Shown here one piece after another: positions 21,449 through 34,608 of a stretch of 64,000 bases of DNA. The translations under genes and the position numbers were made by a program. Position 1 is the first letter of the stretch; each line of letters begins with the position of its first letter. A model generated the notes under the pieces. It was not told the origin of the DNA. It saw only the letters and a list, made by a program, of their open reading frames with translations, and did not search any database. Origin of the DNA: Boswellia sacra (Eukaryota > Streptophyta > Magnoliopsida > Sapindales > Burseraceae); NCBI GenBank assembly GCA_013180625.2, contig SNVD02001148.1, positions 1-64,000 on the forward strand, read 5' to 3'.

Positions 21449-21466
21449 TTCCCGGTAACGGCACCA
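21449..21466 (-). other. Primer-binding site of element 3 (two substitutions)
   Basis: Same position and sequence as 12198-12215 with a few C-to-T/A-type changes (CCCGGTAACGGCACCA). It remains recognisable as the tRNA-Asp type. Confidence 0.75.
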
Positions 21467-21472
21467 AAAACT

Positions 21473-22990
21473 TGCCACATCCAAAAAATGATTATCTCCC
21501 AAGTATAGGAGTGTCAAAGTAATAAACCCAGTAAGATCGAGATCGATCCACAAGGAGGGAGATTTAGTAGTACAAACTATAAGGTAAGCAAATATGACAT
21601 GAATAATTCAAATAAATAACAAGATGATATTAACAAATAAAAGTAAGATAATAGGTGATATAACCGATCATTGAAATGTAAATCAAGAATAAGAGGTGGT
21701 TAAACCATCCATGGAAATAAAGGGGCAATTTAATAAGTAATAAACAAGAATACTTAAAATACACAAATAAGAGAAATTGACATAATAATAATGAAAGCTA
21801 AGGTTAGGGGATCCGCCCTTGATATATCAAATAAAGATAAGTAACTCAATTATAACTCAATTGGAATTCACACATCAAGGAGGTTCCAATTGGAAGGTAT
21901 GTCATTTAAGCCCATTTTAGTTATATGAATTATATTTGTTTCATTACTAATATTTATACCACTTCTTGTAAATGGGTTCAAGCATCCAATGTACCAATCA
22001 CCATATGTGTACAACAAATCAATGTTCCTAACTAGATTCATGTCGGTAAGGAAGAACCATACGACATCTAGAAAGGATCCAAGTATTTGATGTGCCAAAG
22101 ATTGTCTACAATGGATCAAGACCTCCACTTTACGAGTGGTGTCAAGATTGATTAAGAAAATAAATATAAACCATATAAAATAAACAGCACAAGATTATGA
22201 TTATTAAGCACATATCAAGGGTTAGAAAATCCTTATTTTAATACCAAGGGTTTCACCCTTTCACCTTAGCAAAAGAGAATTTAGCAAAACATTATAAAAG
22301 AAAGAAAACAAATTGCAAGAAAAAGAAAATTCATTAATAACATTAAAACACAAAGGAGAAAAACACAATAACAAGAGATCCCAGCCAAGGCCAAGATGCC
22401 CTAATGGGTCACAAGGCACCTCCATTTATAGATACATTCAGAGGCAAACTTGTCAAATTACAAAGGGACAATTGTCAAATATCTTGTTGACAATTGGGAT
22501 CATCATGTGCACCGACTTTGACTACCAATTTCGGCACCAAATTACTTAGAATTTTGATCATATGTCTGCATGAAACTTGTAGATATTTCTCTCAGCTTTC
22601 TAGAACATCTTGATTTATACAATTTGGATACGTATATCAAGAGATATGGTAAAAATACTGAGGTATGGTCAGGCTAAGCTGAAACTGCAGATGAGTTCAC
22701 TTCAAGCCCATTTTTCATCCACTAAGAGCCCGAATTTGATGATGCTTGTGCGATACAATCTTGTAGATAATTTAATCAACTTTCCAAAAAATCAAGATTT
22801 GTACCATTTTGATCTATAAATAGAAAGTTATGCCCATTTTACCGAACCTATAACAAAACAAAAATTAAGAGAAAGTTAATTCCAAAGATGCAAATAATAC
22901 AAATATGCTTAAGTTGAGGAATTTAATTACAATATTAATGCAATATGATGAATTAAGCTCTTATTAAGCTACATATTTAAGTGTTCATCA
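21473..22990 (-). repeat. Athila-like LTR 3 (5' LTR of element 3)
   Basis: 1518 bp, ending GTGTTCATCA like LTRs 1 and 2, and starting TGCCACATCC. It is visibly more diverged than LTR 1 is from LTR 2, with several small deletions and a short extra segment near 21840-21905. Confidence 0.85.
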
Positions 22991-23029
22991 ATTAGGAGAT
23001 AATGATACCATGTTCAATTTAGGATTAGT

Positions 23030-23290
23030 TTGGTGGTAGTTAATTATGCCATGTTTAGTTTAGTAGTAGTTGATTATGCCATGTTTAGTTTGAGAGTAGT
23101 TTAATAGTAGTTAATTATGCCATGTTTAGTTTGGGAGTATTTTAGTAGTAGTTAATTATACCATCTTTAGTTTAGGAGTAGTTTAGTAGTTAAATGCCAT
23201 GTTTAGCTTAGGATTAGTAGTAGTTAATTAGTAGTGAATTGCCATGTTTAGTATAGAGTTAGTAGCTAATTAGTAGTTAATTATGTGGTT
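23030..23290 (+). repeat. Degenerate minisatellite, units of roughly 40-50 bp
   Basis: TGCCATGTTTAGTTT-type blocks alternate with GTAGTTAATTA about six times, with unit length varying by deletion. Confidence 0.75.
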
Positions 23291-25155
23291 AATTGGTGAT
23301 TAATTACGCATCTGTAGCCGATAATCAGTGATTAATTATTTGTTGTTTAGATGTTAATTATGCATGCTAGGATAGTTAATCAAAGATTGATACTATGACT
23401 AGTGTAGAAATGCCATGTTTAGATTAATGTTTATTTTAATCATGCTTGTCATTGCTAATGTCTTTATTTGATGATGAAGGAATAACTTGAGACTCCTTTA
23501 GTTTATAGCACTTTACTTTTATTGCAATTATTATGTAAAATTGTTGTAATTCTTAACTCCTTCCCTCATGTTTGATGGATATGTAATCAACTCTCCTGCC
23601 TCTCTCCATGTATGTATATAACCTGTTGACACCTCATATATAATAAAAAGTCAAAAGTAGTTATGCGCATAATAAAACTTATGATCTAGAGAGGAAAGCA
23701 TGATGACCTAGAATTTAGAACACAACATACCCTGAATTTAGGTCGAATTAACGTCCAGGTGAGTGTATCTTGTATCTAGCTTATGGAACTAATCTATGCA
23801 AGGGTGATGGGTAGTTAGGTCCAGAAGTATAAGGATCGACTATCGTCATTCTAACTTTTGTCGTAGTTAATTACCTAGGTGGTGATTCCATCTTTTCTTT
23901 GGATCTTGTCTTTATAGCTTGATATATATGACCCTCTAAGTACCTAAAAAGAGCTTATGAGAAACCAAGTGTTGTAGTTGCAAGAACCGCTTGGAGTGGG
24001 ATGAAAGCTCGGCTTATAGGTGACAAGATTAAATACAACTTTTTGACTTTTAATATCAACCATTGGATTTGGTAAGATTAAGAGTCATAAATTTGTGTCA
24101 ATAAATTGTGTCAAAATTATGTATTAAAAGATGCCTTCCTATCTATTAAGTTATTTTTATATTTATCCTTTTACCTAAAGTAAATTTATTATCCATTAAG
24201 TTTATATAAATAGTTAGCATTTTTATATTTATTATCTTATCTAAAGTAAATATATTATCCATTAAGTTAATACTTTATAAATATATATATTTATATATAT
24301 ATTAAATCAATGTGAATATTTTCAAAATCATATTCTATTAAATCTATCATTTATTAGTTAATAATATTATAAAATATTTATAAATTTATACGCATATTTT
24401 ATTAAAATAAATAATATCTTTTTGAAAATACAAAAAAATTAAAACAAAAGTGCAGCATATTACATCAACTCTGCCGCGACTGCGTTTTGCATCACCTCCA
24501 ACACCAAATAGATCAAACAATGGAGATCTATCATGACATATTACTTTCCTCGGAAATTTCTCATTAGTTTTGTGGCAAAAAGCTAGTTTTTATACAGTGG
24601 CTATCATGAAGTTGGTCGCTGGATAGATAAACTCACTATATGCTTCAATAATTATTAGTCATTGACACTGACTCGCTGACGACGACAATAAATGTGAAAT
24701 TTTATTTTTAAAATTTCTTTACAACTAATATATCTTATTTGTAATTAATACAAAATTATTTTTATAAAAATGTTTTACTAATTATAAAAAAATTATAACG
24801 CTATTTTAGTAATTTAATGCATAATGGACTTGGAAAATTAAAAGTTTCCTCCCAAAATTGATAGAAAATCCAATTATCAAAGCTTTCCGAGATAGGATAG
24901 TAGATAATCCATTTTCTTCCATTTTCAATTAAACCAAGCAAAGAAAATGGATTTCCTTGGGAAATAATTTTCCCTTTCCCCTACTTCTAATGCAATCAAG
25001 CAAGGTTAACCGTTTTGCTCTAAATAATTTGTTTAATATGCTCTTTTAATCAAACAAAAATACAAAAAGAAAAAGAGTGATAAAGCCTTTAATTTTCATT
25101 TTTAATTTTTTTCTATGCCATTTCCTTTTCTAGCAGGTGTAGTTGACCTTTTTAT

Positions 25156-25176
25156 ATATATATATATATATATATA
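25156..25176. repeat. TA microsatellite
   Basis: About ten consecutive TA dinucleotides. Confidence 0.85.
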
Positions 25177-26497
25177 AAGGGTTCGACTGATATCTATCAA
25201 AGTTCAAAACGGGTATATAAGTCTTCTACTATTTATTCCATGAACCAAACCATAATGACATTAAAACCGCATTTGTTATTTGTGTTGTTTGGTTACCATT
25301 TAAGAAGAACTTATGCAGGATTGAAAAAGCTATTTTACGTCTTATAGGAGATGTCCAAAATTGAAGCTTTTAGAGAAAGCTTTTTTCTAGCTTTTTTAAA
25401 GTTTTGAAAAGACAAAGATATCTTCATTTAATATTAAATGTTTTACTCTATCTTTCTTTATGATAAAACTCTAAATATAATAAGTGCTTTTATATTTATC
25501 TCATCGAACAATCACTATTTTTTTAATAAAAGCTCTACTTTTAGAATCTCTATTTCAAATTAATCTATGTCAATAAGCTCTATTTATAGAAGCAAAAAAA
25601 AAAAAAAAAGTCATTCAAATATAATTTCTTATCAGCAAGGTTATCTTCAATATTTCAATAAACCTTGGGTTCTATTTGATAACTAACAATAATCAGTCTC
25701 ATAGTCTTAAAAAATAATAGCAAAGTAAATAACTAGTGGGTGATCATGTGTTCAAATTCAAGTAGATTGAAAGCAAATGTTGCATGTCTAGCTACATAGT
25801 GATAGATTTTTCATGAGGCTTTACCCTCGTCCAGAGCACCAAAATGCTATCTTCCAACTTATTCAATTGACTAATTGCAAACTATTACAAAATAAATAAT
25901 TTTCACAAGAAATATTATCCTAAATGCATCGATAGATAACTTTTGATTATAACATAAATTATTTTAAAAGTATAATTCTTCATCAATCACAACCCAATAA
26001 AAGTTCTTAGCAATATTGATCATGGTGGAGAATACAACTCACATGAATTCACAAATTTCTGAGAGACCCATGGAATCATGATGCAACTTACAACAACTTA
26101 CAAGCCTCAACAAAATGCTGTGTGCAAGAGAAAAATCGCACTACTATGAATATGGTGCAAAGTCTTTTGACAATGGAGCAACATCTCAAAACTTTTTTGG
26201 CTAGAAGCAATTGACTAGAGCATTGATATTTTGAACAGAAGTCCCACTCTAAGTATTCAAAACATGAAACTAGAAGAAGCTTGGAGTGGACAAAGACTCG
26301 TATAAGTAGTTATAACGTAGCAAAAGCTGTATCTTTTCATTTCAATAGGAACAAACCAATTGGTTAGGTCGATAAAAAAAAAGTAATAATTGTGTAAGCG
26401 ATAAAGATTCCACTATGTGTGATTTCATATCCTATCTCACATCACATCATAGGAATTCGTAGTTGGCCACTGAACGACACTACAAGAAAATGACCCT

Positions 26498-26745
26498 TTT
26501 ACCGCGGGCCGAAACTGCGGTAAAAACCCTTCTACGGCGGGCATACGGCGGTTTAAGCCCGCCGTATAAAATGGCGCCGTAAAAACTCATTTTACTTTTT
26601 ACCGCAGTTTTGGCCCGCGGTAAAAAAGGTTCTACCGCGGGCCATTAGCCCGCCGTAAATATTCGTAGTCTAGTGAAAAACTATTTACTGCAGGTGTTTG
26701 GCCCGCCGTAAAAAATCTGATCTGATAAAAATTATTTACCGCAGG
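26498..26745 (+). repeat. Subterminal palindromic repeats of the CACTA element
   Basis: Multiple inverted and direct copies of ACCGC(G/A)G, GCCCGCCGTA and TGCGGTAAAAA. Related copies flank the other end (30085-30165). In CACTA elements such motifs bind the transposase. Confidence 0.75.
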
Positions 26746-26989
26746 CTCTCTAAACAACATTGATAGGCTAAAAAATCCACAAAAGTCAAGTACTCAAAAG
26801 CCTAAAAGAGGAAAACAATATACACAAAAACCTGCCGAATAGGAAATATCCATATATATACACACACACCATTTGAGAGAGAAGTAGATGAGTGGATTAG
26901 TTAGGATACAACAAAATCTAATACTTATATTAGCTCCAGAATATTAATGTACAATAGCTGTTACAAGAGAAAATTTTTGTAGTATCATA

Positions 26990-28100
26990 TGTTAAATAAG
27001 AAAATGAGTACAGGAGCTAATGGCCGGTTTAGCATTTGGAATTTGCAGCAGATCCAATTGTCCACTGACAACCCATTGGCAAAAGCTTCAACAGTTTCCG
27101 GCTCCTCCCTGGTAGGCATAAGGCAAAATAAAATCATATAACTAAACACATCTCAACTCAAAAAATTCTTTGGCAAAGGCTGATAAATATTTTATCTTCT
27201 AAGACCACACTATTCAAATCAGGTACATGTTTTCCACCCACAAAGTAATCTATATTAAATTTCAAAGAAGTGGAACATTAAGTTCAGTAAGAGAACTCAA
27301 AAGTAAATAGACAAGTAAATTAATTAACGAAAAGTCACCAACTTATAAAATTAGATCCAAATCAGTAGCCTTAAGTACACCTCATTTCAAACTTCTCAGA
27401 AGATGATACATGGCAAGACAAGCAAGAAACTTCAGTTGAAAACTTGAAATAGTACCTCAAGTTTGACTTAGAAGATTGGTCTCAAGAAACAGTCAATGTC
27501 TCATTTGGCCAGTAGCATGCATTGCGATGAATCCTATATCATATTCATATTCTAGATAACTTGAAAGATTGATTTCAAGTTTGAAAACAATCAAAGCTAA
27601 TAATTTTCTTAAACAAGCAGTTTGCATTTTGTGAAGTTTGAAAATAAAATAAACTGATTATTTTGTTTGAAAACAATCTGCAACCTCAAATGAGTTGTCT
27701 TTAAGTTGATTATAACTTGTATATAAATTATATATTTTGATTTATATTTCTTTGTTATACAAGTTAGTTCTCATGTCACTTATTTTGGTACAACGATCAA
27801 GTGGTACTGATAAAAACAATGTTATATCCATATTTTAACTCAATTCAACAACAATTAAGGACTCAGGATCATTCAATTAATGAACCAAATTTGTCTTCAA
27901 TCCTTTCTTTACTTTTACTTGCTAAATTTTACTTAAAATTTAATTTAAGTAAAATTTAGAGGTAGAAAGGGTAATGCTGATTTAGCTTTGACAAACATGA
28001 AAGTGCTTAATAGAAGAACAAGACAGTTATTTCTGAGGCAATTGATATCAGCAAGGTCAACCAGGAGAAAAATAAAATTATGATTTAACTACAAAGCAGA
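26990..28100. other. CACTA interior without assigned exons
   Basis: An exon-like minus-strand block near 27045-27110 (EEPETVEAFANGLSVDNWIC in one frame), preceded by a possible splice acceptor, is not one I recognise. The rest is AT-rich with no credible frame. Confidence 0.35.
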
Positions 28101-28115
28101 ATTTTAAATATATAC

Positions 28116-28921
28116 CTTATCTGTTCGATCAGTTGACAAGCACATGCCACTAGCATAGGCTGCAGAAGTTGCATCATGTCAAAATCAAGGAAAAATAATA
28201 CAGGATATGAAATCAACATAATAAAATGCAGGCTAGATTACCTCATCTCGTTTTCCAAATATTACAGACACATTAAATGTTGGATGGATTGACATTCCTT
28301 CTTCCTTCCTGGCAAAGGGAAAACATTCCTCTAAAATAACTACTAACCAGATGATGACTAAACAAAATCACCTTCAAACCTTTTTTTGAAAAAAAAATCA
28401 TAATAAGGATAATAAAATAAAATAAAATCTATGTCCAAAAATAAGCCATGTCTATAATATAGACAGGATTTAATTGAATACTTAAACCAATTAGCTGATA
28501 CAAGATACTCTAAAATAGCTAGTCAACAACCTTCCGCTACAATATTTGTTTGTTCAAATTCTACTAAGGTTTAACCTTTCTTATAACACACAAAATTAGA
28601 AACCCAAACCTGAATCTTTCTATTACCATTAGAAGTCGTGATAGTGTCCCCATCATAAGGTGAAACCATAAAGTAACAAATGGAGTAGTGCAAAACAACT
28701 AGACATGATTATATTGCAGCAAAGAGCTTGCTAACCTGGCTTGCAGGATTGTTCCCATAGTTCCTATTTGAGTTGCAATAACCTGAAGCATTTCGCACAT
28801 TAGAAAACATTACCACACAGATGTGAAGGCATATGCATGCATCGACAAAACAAAGTGAAGGTCTCATACTTACAAGAAAATGATCATCGTAGCTGCATAT
28901 CGCTACATCTGTTTTGTTACC
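28116..28921 (-). pseudogene. Four exons of a proteasome assembly chaperone 3-like gene, captured in the CACTA element
   Basis: Exons at 28874-28921 (GNKTDVAICSYDDHFL), 28736-28782 (VIATQIGTMGTILQA), 28242-28308 (KEEGMSIHPTFNVSVIFGKR) and 28116-28159 (PMLVACACQLIEQI) are separated by introns with AG acceptors and GT donors. Codon phase is preserved: two bases from exon 2 and one from exon 3 make an Arg codon. The order and wording match my knowledge of plant PSMG3/PBAC3-type proteins, which help assemble proteasome alpha rings. N- and C-terminal parts are missing, so this is a fragment. Retained introns show DNA-level capture. Confidence 0.68.
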
Positions 28922-29043
28922 CTGCCATGCAATTAGGAACAAATTTAATGACATAGCAATTCAATGATCATGTCAAATTTCTTCAATTACTATGTTGATA
29001 ATTAGGAACAAATATTCAGGATCATGTCAAAGCTAAATTTTAC

Positions 29044-29117
29044 TTGCGTTCCACCAGCACCATCCTTTCTACCTCTTCCTCTTCCTCTGCCACAACCTAC
29101 CCTTGGTGGTCTACGAT
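29044..29117 (-). pseudogene. RG-rich exon resembling LSM4, captured in the CACTA element
   Basis: A 74-bp exon-like block between CAG and GTAAAA encodes DRRPPRVGCGRGRGRGRKDG. The DRxPPxVGRGRGRGR-type run resembles the tail of the plant U6-associated Sm-like protein LSM4. Only one exon is visible, so the assignment is tentative; other RGG proteins are possible. Confidence 0.4.
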
Positions 29118-29402
29118 CTGAAAAACCCAAGTTAAAAATTAAATTTTTTTTTTAAAAAAACCAACACAAAGATGAAAAGGGTAAGGAAGCACATCGCAAA
29201 ACAAAGAGAAAACATAAATTACTTAAATCCAAGCAATGAAAATATATGGTGATAGCACAGACAATAACTAGTCATCCGAACTGAAAAATTCCAACAAAGT
29301 GATAGAAACTAAATTCTTTCGAGTTCCTAAAACAGAAAAATGGCCTCTCTCTGCAGATCGATCCACACTCTATAAAAGGGAAAAAGAGAGAAGTTCTAGG
29401 TA

Positions 29403-29920
29403 TTAAAACGAAAGGGAGAGAGAGTAAATCATACCAGAAAGGGGGGGGCGCTGGGGGCGGGGCGGGCGCAGCAGATTTGGAGTTAGTAGACCAACGGCAA
29501 GCGGCCTTGGAGCCGAGAATGGCACAGGTGACAGGGTTGTGAAAGGACAAGGAGTGAAGGAGGCTGTAATAGGAGAAAGAGGCATCGATCTGGCACGTTG
29601 GATCTCCGTGTAGTACCGCTTCTGTAGCTTCTCCATCTTATGACAGCACTGGACAACAGTTTTCGGTGGCAAAGCGATGGGGCATCGTCGACCCACGGTA
29701 TCGGCGACTTCTTGCTAGTGGGTGGTCTTAAGGTTGCCACGACAGAGCGCGTACCACTTGTCACGGTAAGCATCTATCAGAGCGACGGTCTCACCGTAGG
29801 ACCAACATGGTGGAGGGAGGCGGCGGGGATTGACAGAGGGTGGTTGTGTTGGCGGCGCAGGTAGAGAAAGAGGTGCGAGGGTATCTTGGGAGATTGGATC
29901 TTGGGCAGGGGGAGAGGAGA
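29403..29920 (-). pseudogene. Trihelix (Myb/SANT-like) transcription factor fragment, captured in the CACTA element
   Basis: Two overlapping frames, broken near 29715, spell one trihelix DNA-binding domain: PPPCWSYGETVALIDAYRDK, then RGNLKTTHWQEVADTV, then KTVVQCCHKMEKLQKRYYTE. The spaced Trp residues and the Q-C-x-x-K-x-E-K-L segment fit plant trihelix factors. A proline-rich stretch precedes it. The domain is frameshifted and lacks the rest of the protein, so it is not functional as read. Confidence 0.68.
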
Positions 29921-30185
29921 AAATGAGAGAAGCAAACTGTGAGCGAAAGAAGGTAAAGAGATGGCATTTAGATGGAAAGAAAATGAGGAAGGTAAGAGAA
30001 GTGAGTGAAAAGAGGAGCGGCTGCGCCAACATGAAATTGAAAAAATTAAAAACCCTACAAGTTTGTGGTATATTATGTAAGATTTACTGCGGTTGCCATA
30101 ACCGCTGTAAAGTTTGTCATTTACTTCAGTATTTAAAAACCGCCGTAGATGCTTGCAGTAAAAAGGTTATTTTCTTGTAGTGCGA

Positions 30186-31979
30186 GCAAGAGAATGATTG
30201 TTTTGAAAACTTTAAAGTGCAGAGCAATGGCTTTCAAACACCAATAGAGATATATTGATTATGAAACACATGTCAATGAAAGCATCCCTATTTACAAATT
30301 AACAAAAAACAATTTGGAATGTCGATTTTAAAATGGCTTTTTAACACAACGAATATTGGGTATAGACGTCTGATAACACTATAATGGAATTGATTGAATC
30401 CACGAACAATGACCTTTAAATCCTCAGAATAACACTGAAACACAAAATACAAGAATTTTCAAAGGGTTTTCTAAAATTTTATTAATAAGCCCTTGACGAT
30501 GAAAAACTTACTCACAGAAAAAGATTGCTAATTGTACTAAAAATAGATAAATGTAAACAAAATAAAAATTATATAGTAAGGTTATTTGCACTAAAAAAAG
30601 TGTTATGAATATCCATAATTTTAACCAAAAAAATAGAGAATAATTTAAAAACGTTAGTCTAAACACACATTTAAAACATACCTACTTTAGCTTAAGCTCT
30701 AATTCTTTTAATAGACAATTCATGAAAAAATATGATATATCACAATTATGGTGGGAAAAAAAACTGTTTAAGAAGATTGACCAATTGAGAGGTATGGAAG
30801 TAGCTTTGTTATGAACGTTAATTGGACTATTTTAATTTTTTCACGAGTCACCAATATTCTAATTTCATAATATTTTGATCTTGATGTTGCTCTTTGTGTT
30901 TTGTCCAAATTAAGCATGGCAGTAGCTTTGTTTCCTCATTTTCATGCTGATTTGTAACAAATCATTATGCTATGATTTTGATAGTGATCTTTGCGTTTTG
31001 AAAAAGGCAGTGGTGGCCGAAGCTTATTCGCATATCTTTAAATAGAATTCACATTTGTTGTTTGGGTATGGAGAGCAAAATCAAAGAGAATAGAAGGAGA
31101 AATCTTAACAGTATTATGAGGGGTTTAATTGGTATTATTAAGAATGTTGGGAGTGACATTTATTTTTAAATTTTTTAATTAGGCGTTCAGAACACTTTTT
31201 TGGATGCAAATAGTCCCAGCCAAAATCGAATCCGAACCAAATTAATATTCCAAACTAATAAAATCGTCATTAAATAAAATACTTAAATAAGAAAATTATT
31301 AATAACTGCTATTATATATATTATTATACAAAATCGTAAAGTATATGATGTCGAATAAGTAATAAAGTAATAAGTAAAATATTACTCTCAGGACTGTGTT
31401 ACTAACAACCAAACCGTTTGTAACTCTAATTTTATTTGAATAATTAACTTTCAATGACAATTCAATTCAACTAAATAAACTAAATAACTGAACTAACATT
31501 AAGTAAATAAATTAGAATGAATAACATAAAATTAAGGTTCAATAAACAAAGATCTAAGATATTAGATTTCACCTAAGTTATCTAGTCTAATATTTCAATG
31601 CAATAAAATCAATGTTTGTTCATCTGTTGCTAACCTATTTCACTATTGCATTCTTTCTCAAGCAATAATAATATATATTTATAAGGAGAATTACATCTTT
31701 GTCAATTGTAACAACTTATAAACACCCATTAAGGATGAGAAATTACACACGGTTATATAAATCACGATCATAACTTTTTACTTTTTCAATTAAGTGTTTT
31801 ATCATTTAAAAAAGGGGCTGAACGTACAAACAAAAAAAATATTGATGACCAAAATTAACCCTTAAAAGTGTTAAGTGATGAAAAACAAACATCCCTAAGA
31901 TTGACGAAGCTTAGACTATATCTTTCTGTGAAAAAATTAAAAAGGGTATTTGTAGAAGTTAAAAAGGGTTTGATAAAAG
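30186..31979. other. AT-rich region between the CACTA and Tat elements
   Basis: Frequent stops in all frames; no gene, RNA or bounded repeat recognised. Confidence 0.6.
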
Positions 31980-34179
31980 TGTTGATGCACGATTTCCAGA
32001 CAGTCGGAAAGCGGGTTGAAGCTTGAATTGTACGTCAGGTCCAATTCTAAGAACAAAAGAAAATAGTCAGGGGTGTCAGCAGTGGTGTCGGCGAAAACCC
32101 TCCGACGCCCAAGTTAGTTTTCGGCACACCGAAATTTTCTAGGACAATTTCCTATAGAGAGAAGCTCTCAAAAGGAAAGGAAATTTAGAGAGAGAAAGAG
32201 TTTAGAAAAGTGTGTATACCTTGAGTAAAAATTTGGAGGGTTTATATAGGCATTAGGAGTCATTGTGGGACCTAGATAACGGCCATATATTGGGTTTCAG
32301 TAATGGGCTTACTGGGTTAATTTCATCATACATGTAAGCCTAATGTGGCTTGAACCCTAGGTGGGCACCACATAGACAAAAATCATATAATTGGTAGATG
32401 TTGAGGTGGTAAAATCATATAATTGGTAGATGTTGAGGTGGACTTTTAATCTATATATATAAAATCTCTTTAATCATTTCCCTACCCTTGCTCTTCATAA
32501 TAAAATTCCTAATATGTCGTCATAAAGTAAGAAGTCAAAGTTGGGAGGCGATCATTAGGGCAGTCGTCGTAACAAGGAGCAAATGGCATATTGGAAGAGG
32601 CAAATTAGGAGGGCAGCCACACAAGGTGCTCCAAATAAACAAAGTCCCTGAGGAGGTAAACTTCCCTTCTCCTTTCTCTATTTAACATATATTATTCCTT
32701 CGATTTTCACCGCCTCTGATAAAAAGTTATGGTGAGCAAGGCTTGTTCCGAAGCGACAGTACTCAATAGGCAAGCAGTGAAGGCGGTCTAGGGCTAACAG
32801 TCTGATAAGGTAGGCCTCGCAATTTTCATTCTCCCTTAAAACCTGTGAGCATTCTTTCTTGCGCATAGTAAGTGCATGTTTGAAAAAACTTTATTGAAGC
32901 AACATGAACAAAAGTCTACATGATAGAGATGTGCAGCCACTTGGAAAATACTTTATTGAAGCAACATGAATAAAAATCTACGTGATAGAGATGTACAGCC
33001 ACTTAGCATGCATGGAGTAGGCTTAACGTATTGTGGTTGTTACCACTTGCTTTGCATGAAAAAAAAAATTAATGAGCATGCTTTATATTATAAAATTGTA
33101 TACGAAAGTGGTTTGGTAATGAATGACCCGAAGCATTCAAGCATGATACGAATATAATAATCATGAAAGCATGTTAGAGAATATATTATACTTCATGAAG
33201 CATATATTTATATAATATAATATAAGAAGACATGATGTGGGTAGGCCCGATTGAGAGACATATGGAATATGTAATGAGTATATACTATTACATAAAGCAT
33301 ATTAAAGCTTGCAACCTTGACCATACGTGTTGCAAAACTTGTGGAAAACGCAATTCCTTGAAACAAGCCAAAGAATTCATATTAAACGAATAAAAATTCA
33401 CAACTTAACACCTGGGCATGGAAACCGGTGAGAGTTCAAGGCTTGGCTGGAAATATAAAAAATAATATATGTAAAAGAGTCACGTTTGCTAAAGCTTGTC
33501 CAGATCCATTCATTTAGTTCGAAAACAAAGACCTGGAAATATATTTGACGTATGCTGAACTTTGAGAGAGGTAGGATGTCAAGTAGTGCATGAAAGGAAC
33601 ACTTTATTCAACTGGAAGAATAGAAACGAAACCCAGCAAGCTGCTGGCAACATACTCGCTCACTCACATATGCAGGCACCAAGTTTACAATCATGTAAAA
33701 AGGTAGTGTATAACCTGCAATGTGTTTCAATACCTTATAACCTTTAGAAACCTACCACCCAGGAACCTTGTTGAGATTTAGTAAAACATCTTGAATCACG
33801 TTGAAGACTAGAACTGAAAATTTCATAAACCTAAGCTACGGCTTTTGACTGATCGGAGTGGTGTTTCGGTGTACTTTGTGGCTAAACCATTTGTTGGAGA
33901 AAGTTTTTTATCATATAAAAACCTGCAGTAAAGTGGCCCACCACCATGCATGTCGCGTTTGACGTGAGTGAATGGAGTTGCATTTGGGTGTGACTGGGAG
34001 CTTAAGGGAGATTAGAAAAATGAGAAGCAATTGGACGGGCTGCCAGAACGTGTGTTTCTTCAGCTAGGGGAGTGTGAAAGCGTGAGTGCTTCGTGAGGGA
34101 GGTGAGAAGAAAAGCTGCTGGACGAGCAGTGAGAAAGGTGGGTTGAGGAGGGAGCTCCAAGCGTGCAAAGAGAGAAGGG

Positions 34180-34500
34180 CGAGCATGTGAAGGGTGTGCC
34201 GTGAAGGGCGAGCCCACAAGGGGCGAGGGGTGAGCTCCCAAGGGCGAGGGGCGAGTTCGCATGGGCGAGGGGCAGCACTCAAGCAACCATGGGCTACCTC
34301 GTGAAGGTCAAGCCTGTGAAGGCCGAGCTCGCGAGGGGCGAGCGCACACAAAGGCCGAGCTACATGCGCAGGCCGAGCTTGTGAGGGGCGAGCTGCATAC
34401 GAAGGCGGAGCTCACAAGGGACGAGGGGCGAGCTGCATGCAAAGGCCGAGCTCGCGAGGGGCGAGCTGCACGCAAAGGCCGAACTGCATGCGAAAGCTAA
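34180..34500 (+). repeat. GC-rich degenerate tandem repeats in the Tat LTR
   Basis: GAGGGGCGAGCT and AAGGCCGAGCT-type units of roughly 15-35 bp repeat about a dozen times. Open frames across it on both strands are repeat by-products. Confidence 0.75.
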
Positions 34501-34608
34501 GCCACGTGAGAAATTTCGGGTGTGTTCTTTCTTGTTTCATGTGTTTTTGTTTCCAAAATGATTTGGAAAATGAATTTCATGGATTCAGAGAATGTATTTT
34601 AAGTAAAG

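Larger units (their letters stand above)
15253..22990 (-). mobile_element. Athila-like element 3, left-truncated, with an L1-type insertion
   Basis: Minus-strand element related to element 2, keeping its 5' LTR (21473-22990), primer site, gag, protease and RT into RNase H. Integrase, accessory ORFs and 3' LTR are missing at the Copia-like junction at 15252/15253. The missing part may lie beyond the left edge if elements 1/2 and the Copia-like piece are nested insertions. Many stops and frameshifts make it older or less constrained than element 2. Confidence 0.8.
22991..26477. other. AT-rich region without recognisable genes
   Basis: No credible coding sequence on either strand. It contains a minisatellite (23030-23290), a direct duplication of about 70 bp around 24150-24270 (TAAAGTAAA and ATTATCCATTAAGTT blocks), a TA microsatellite (25156-25176) and a poly-A run near 25590. 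The stretch 25270-25640 has the look of an old MITE, but I could not define ends. Confidence 0.6.
26478..30182 (-). mobile_element. Non-autonomous CACTA transposon with captured host exons (Pack-CACTA)
   Basis: 3705 bp bounded by CACTACAAGAAAAT inverted termini (imperfect over ~28 bp) and a perfect 3-bp TSD, CGA, at 26475-26477 and 30183-30185. GC-rich subterminal repeats lie inside both ends. No transposase motif was found. It contains minus-strand exon fragments of a trihelix-type transcription factor gene, an LSM4-like RG-rich exon and four exons of a proteasome assembly chaperone 3-like gene. The strand given is that of the captured exons. Confidence 0.88.

Noticed and set aside
23690..24060. 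Possible degraded gene or Gypsy leader
   Set aside because: Some phrases looked familiar, but no frame, splice pattern or boundary could be supported.
26498..26745. Possible CRISPR-like array
   Set aside because: Short inverted repeats inside CACTA termini in a plant sequence; no regular spacers.
34002..34500. Several overlapping open frames on both strands
   Set aside because: They follow the GC-rich tandem repeats; no domain or start context supports a gene.
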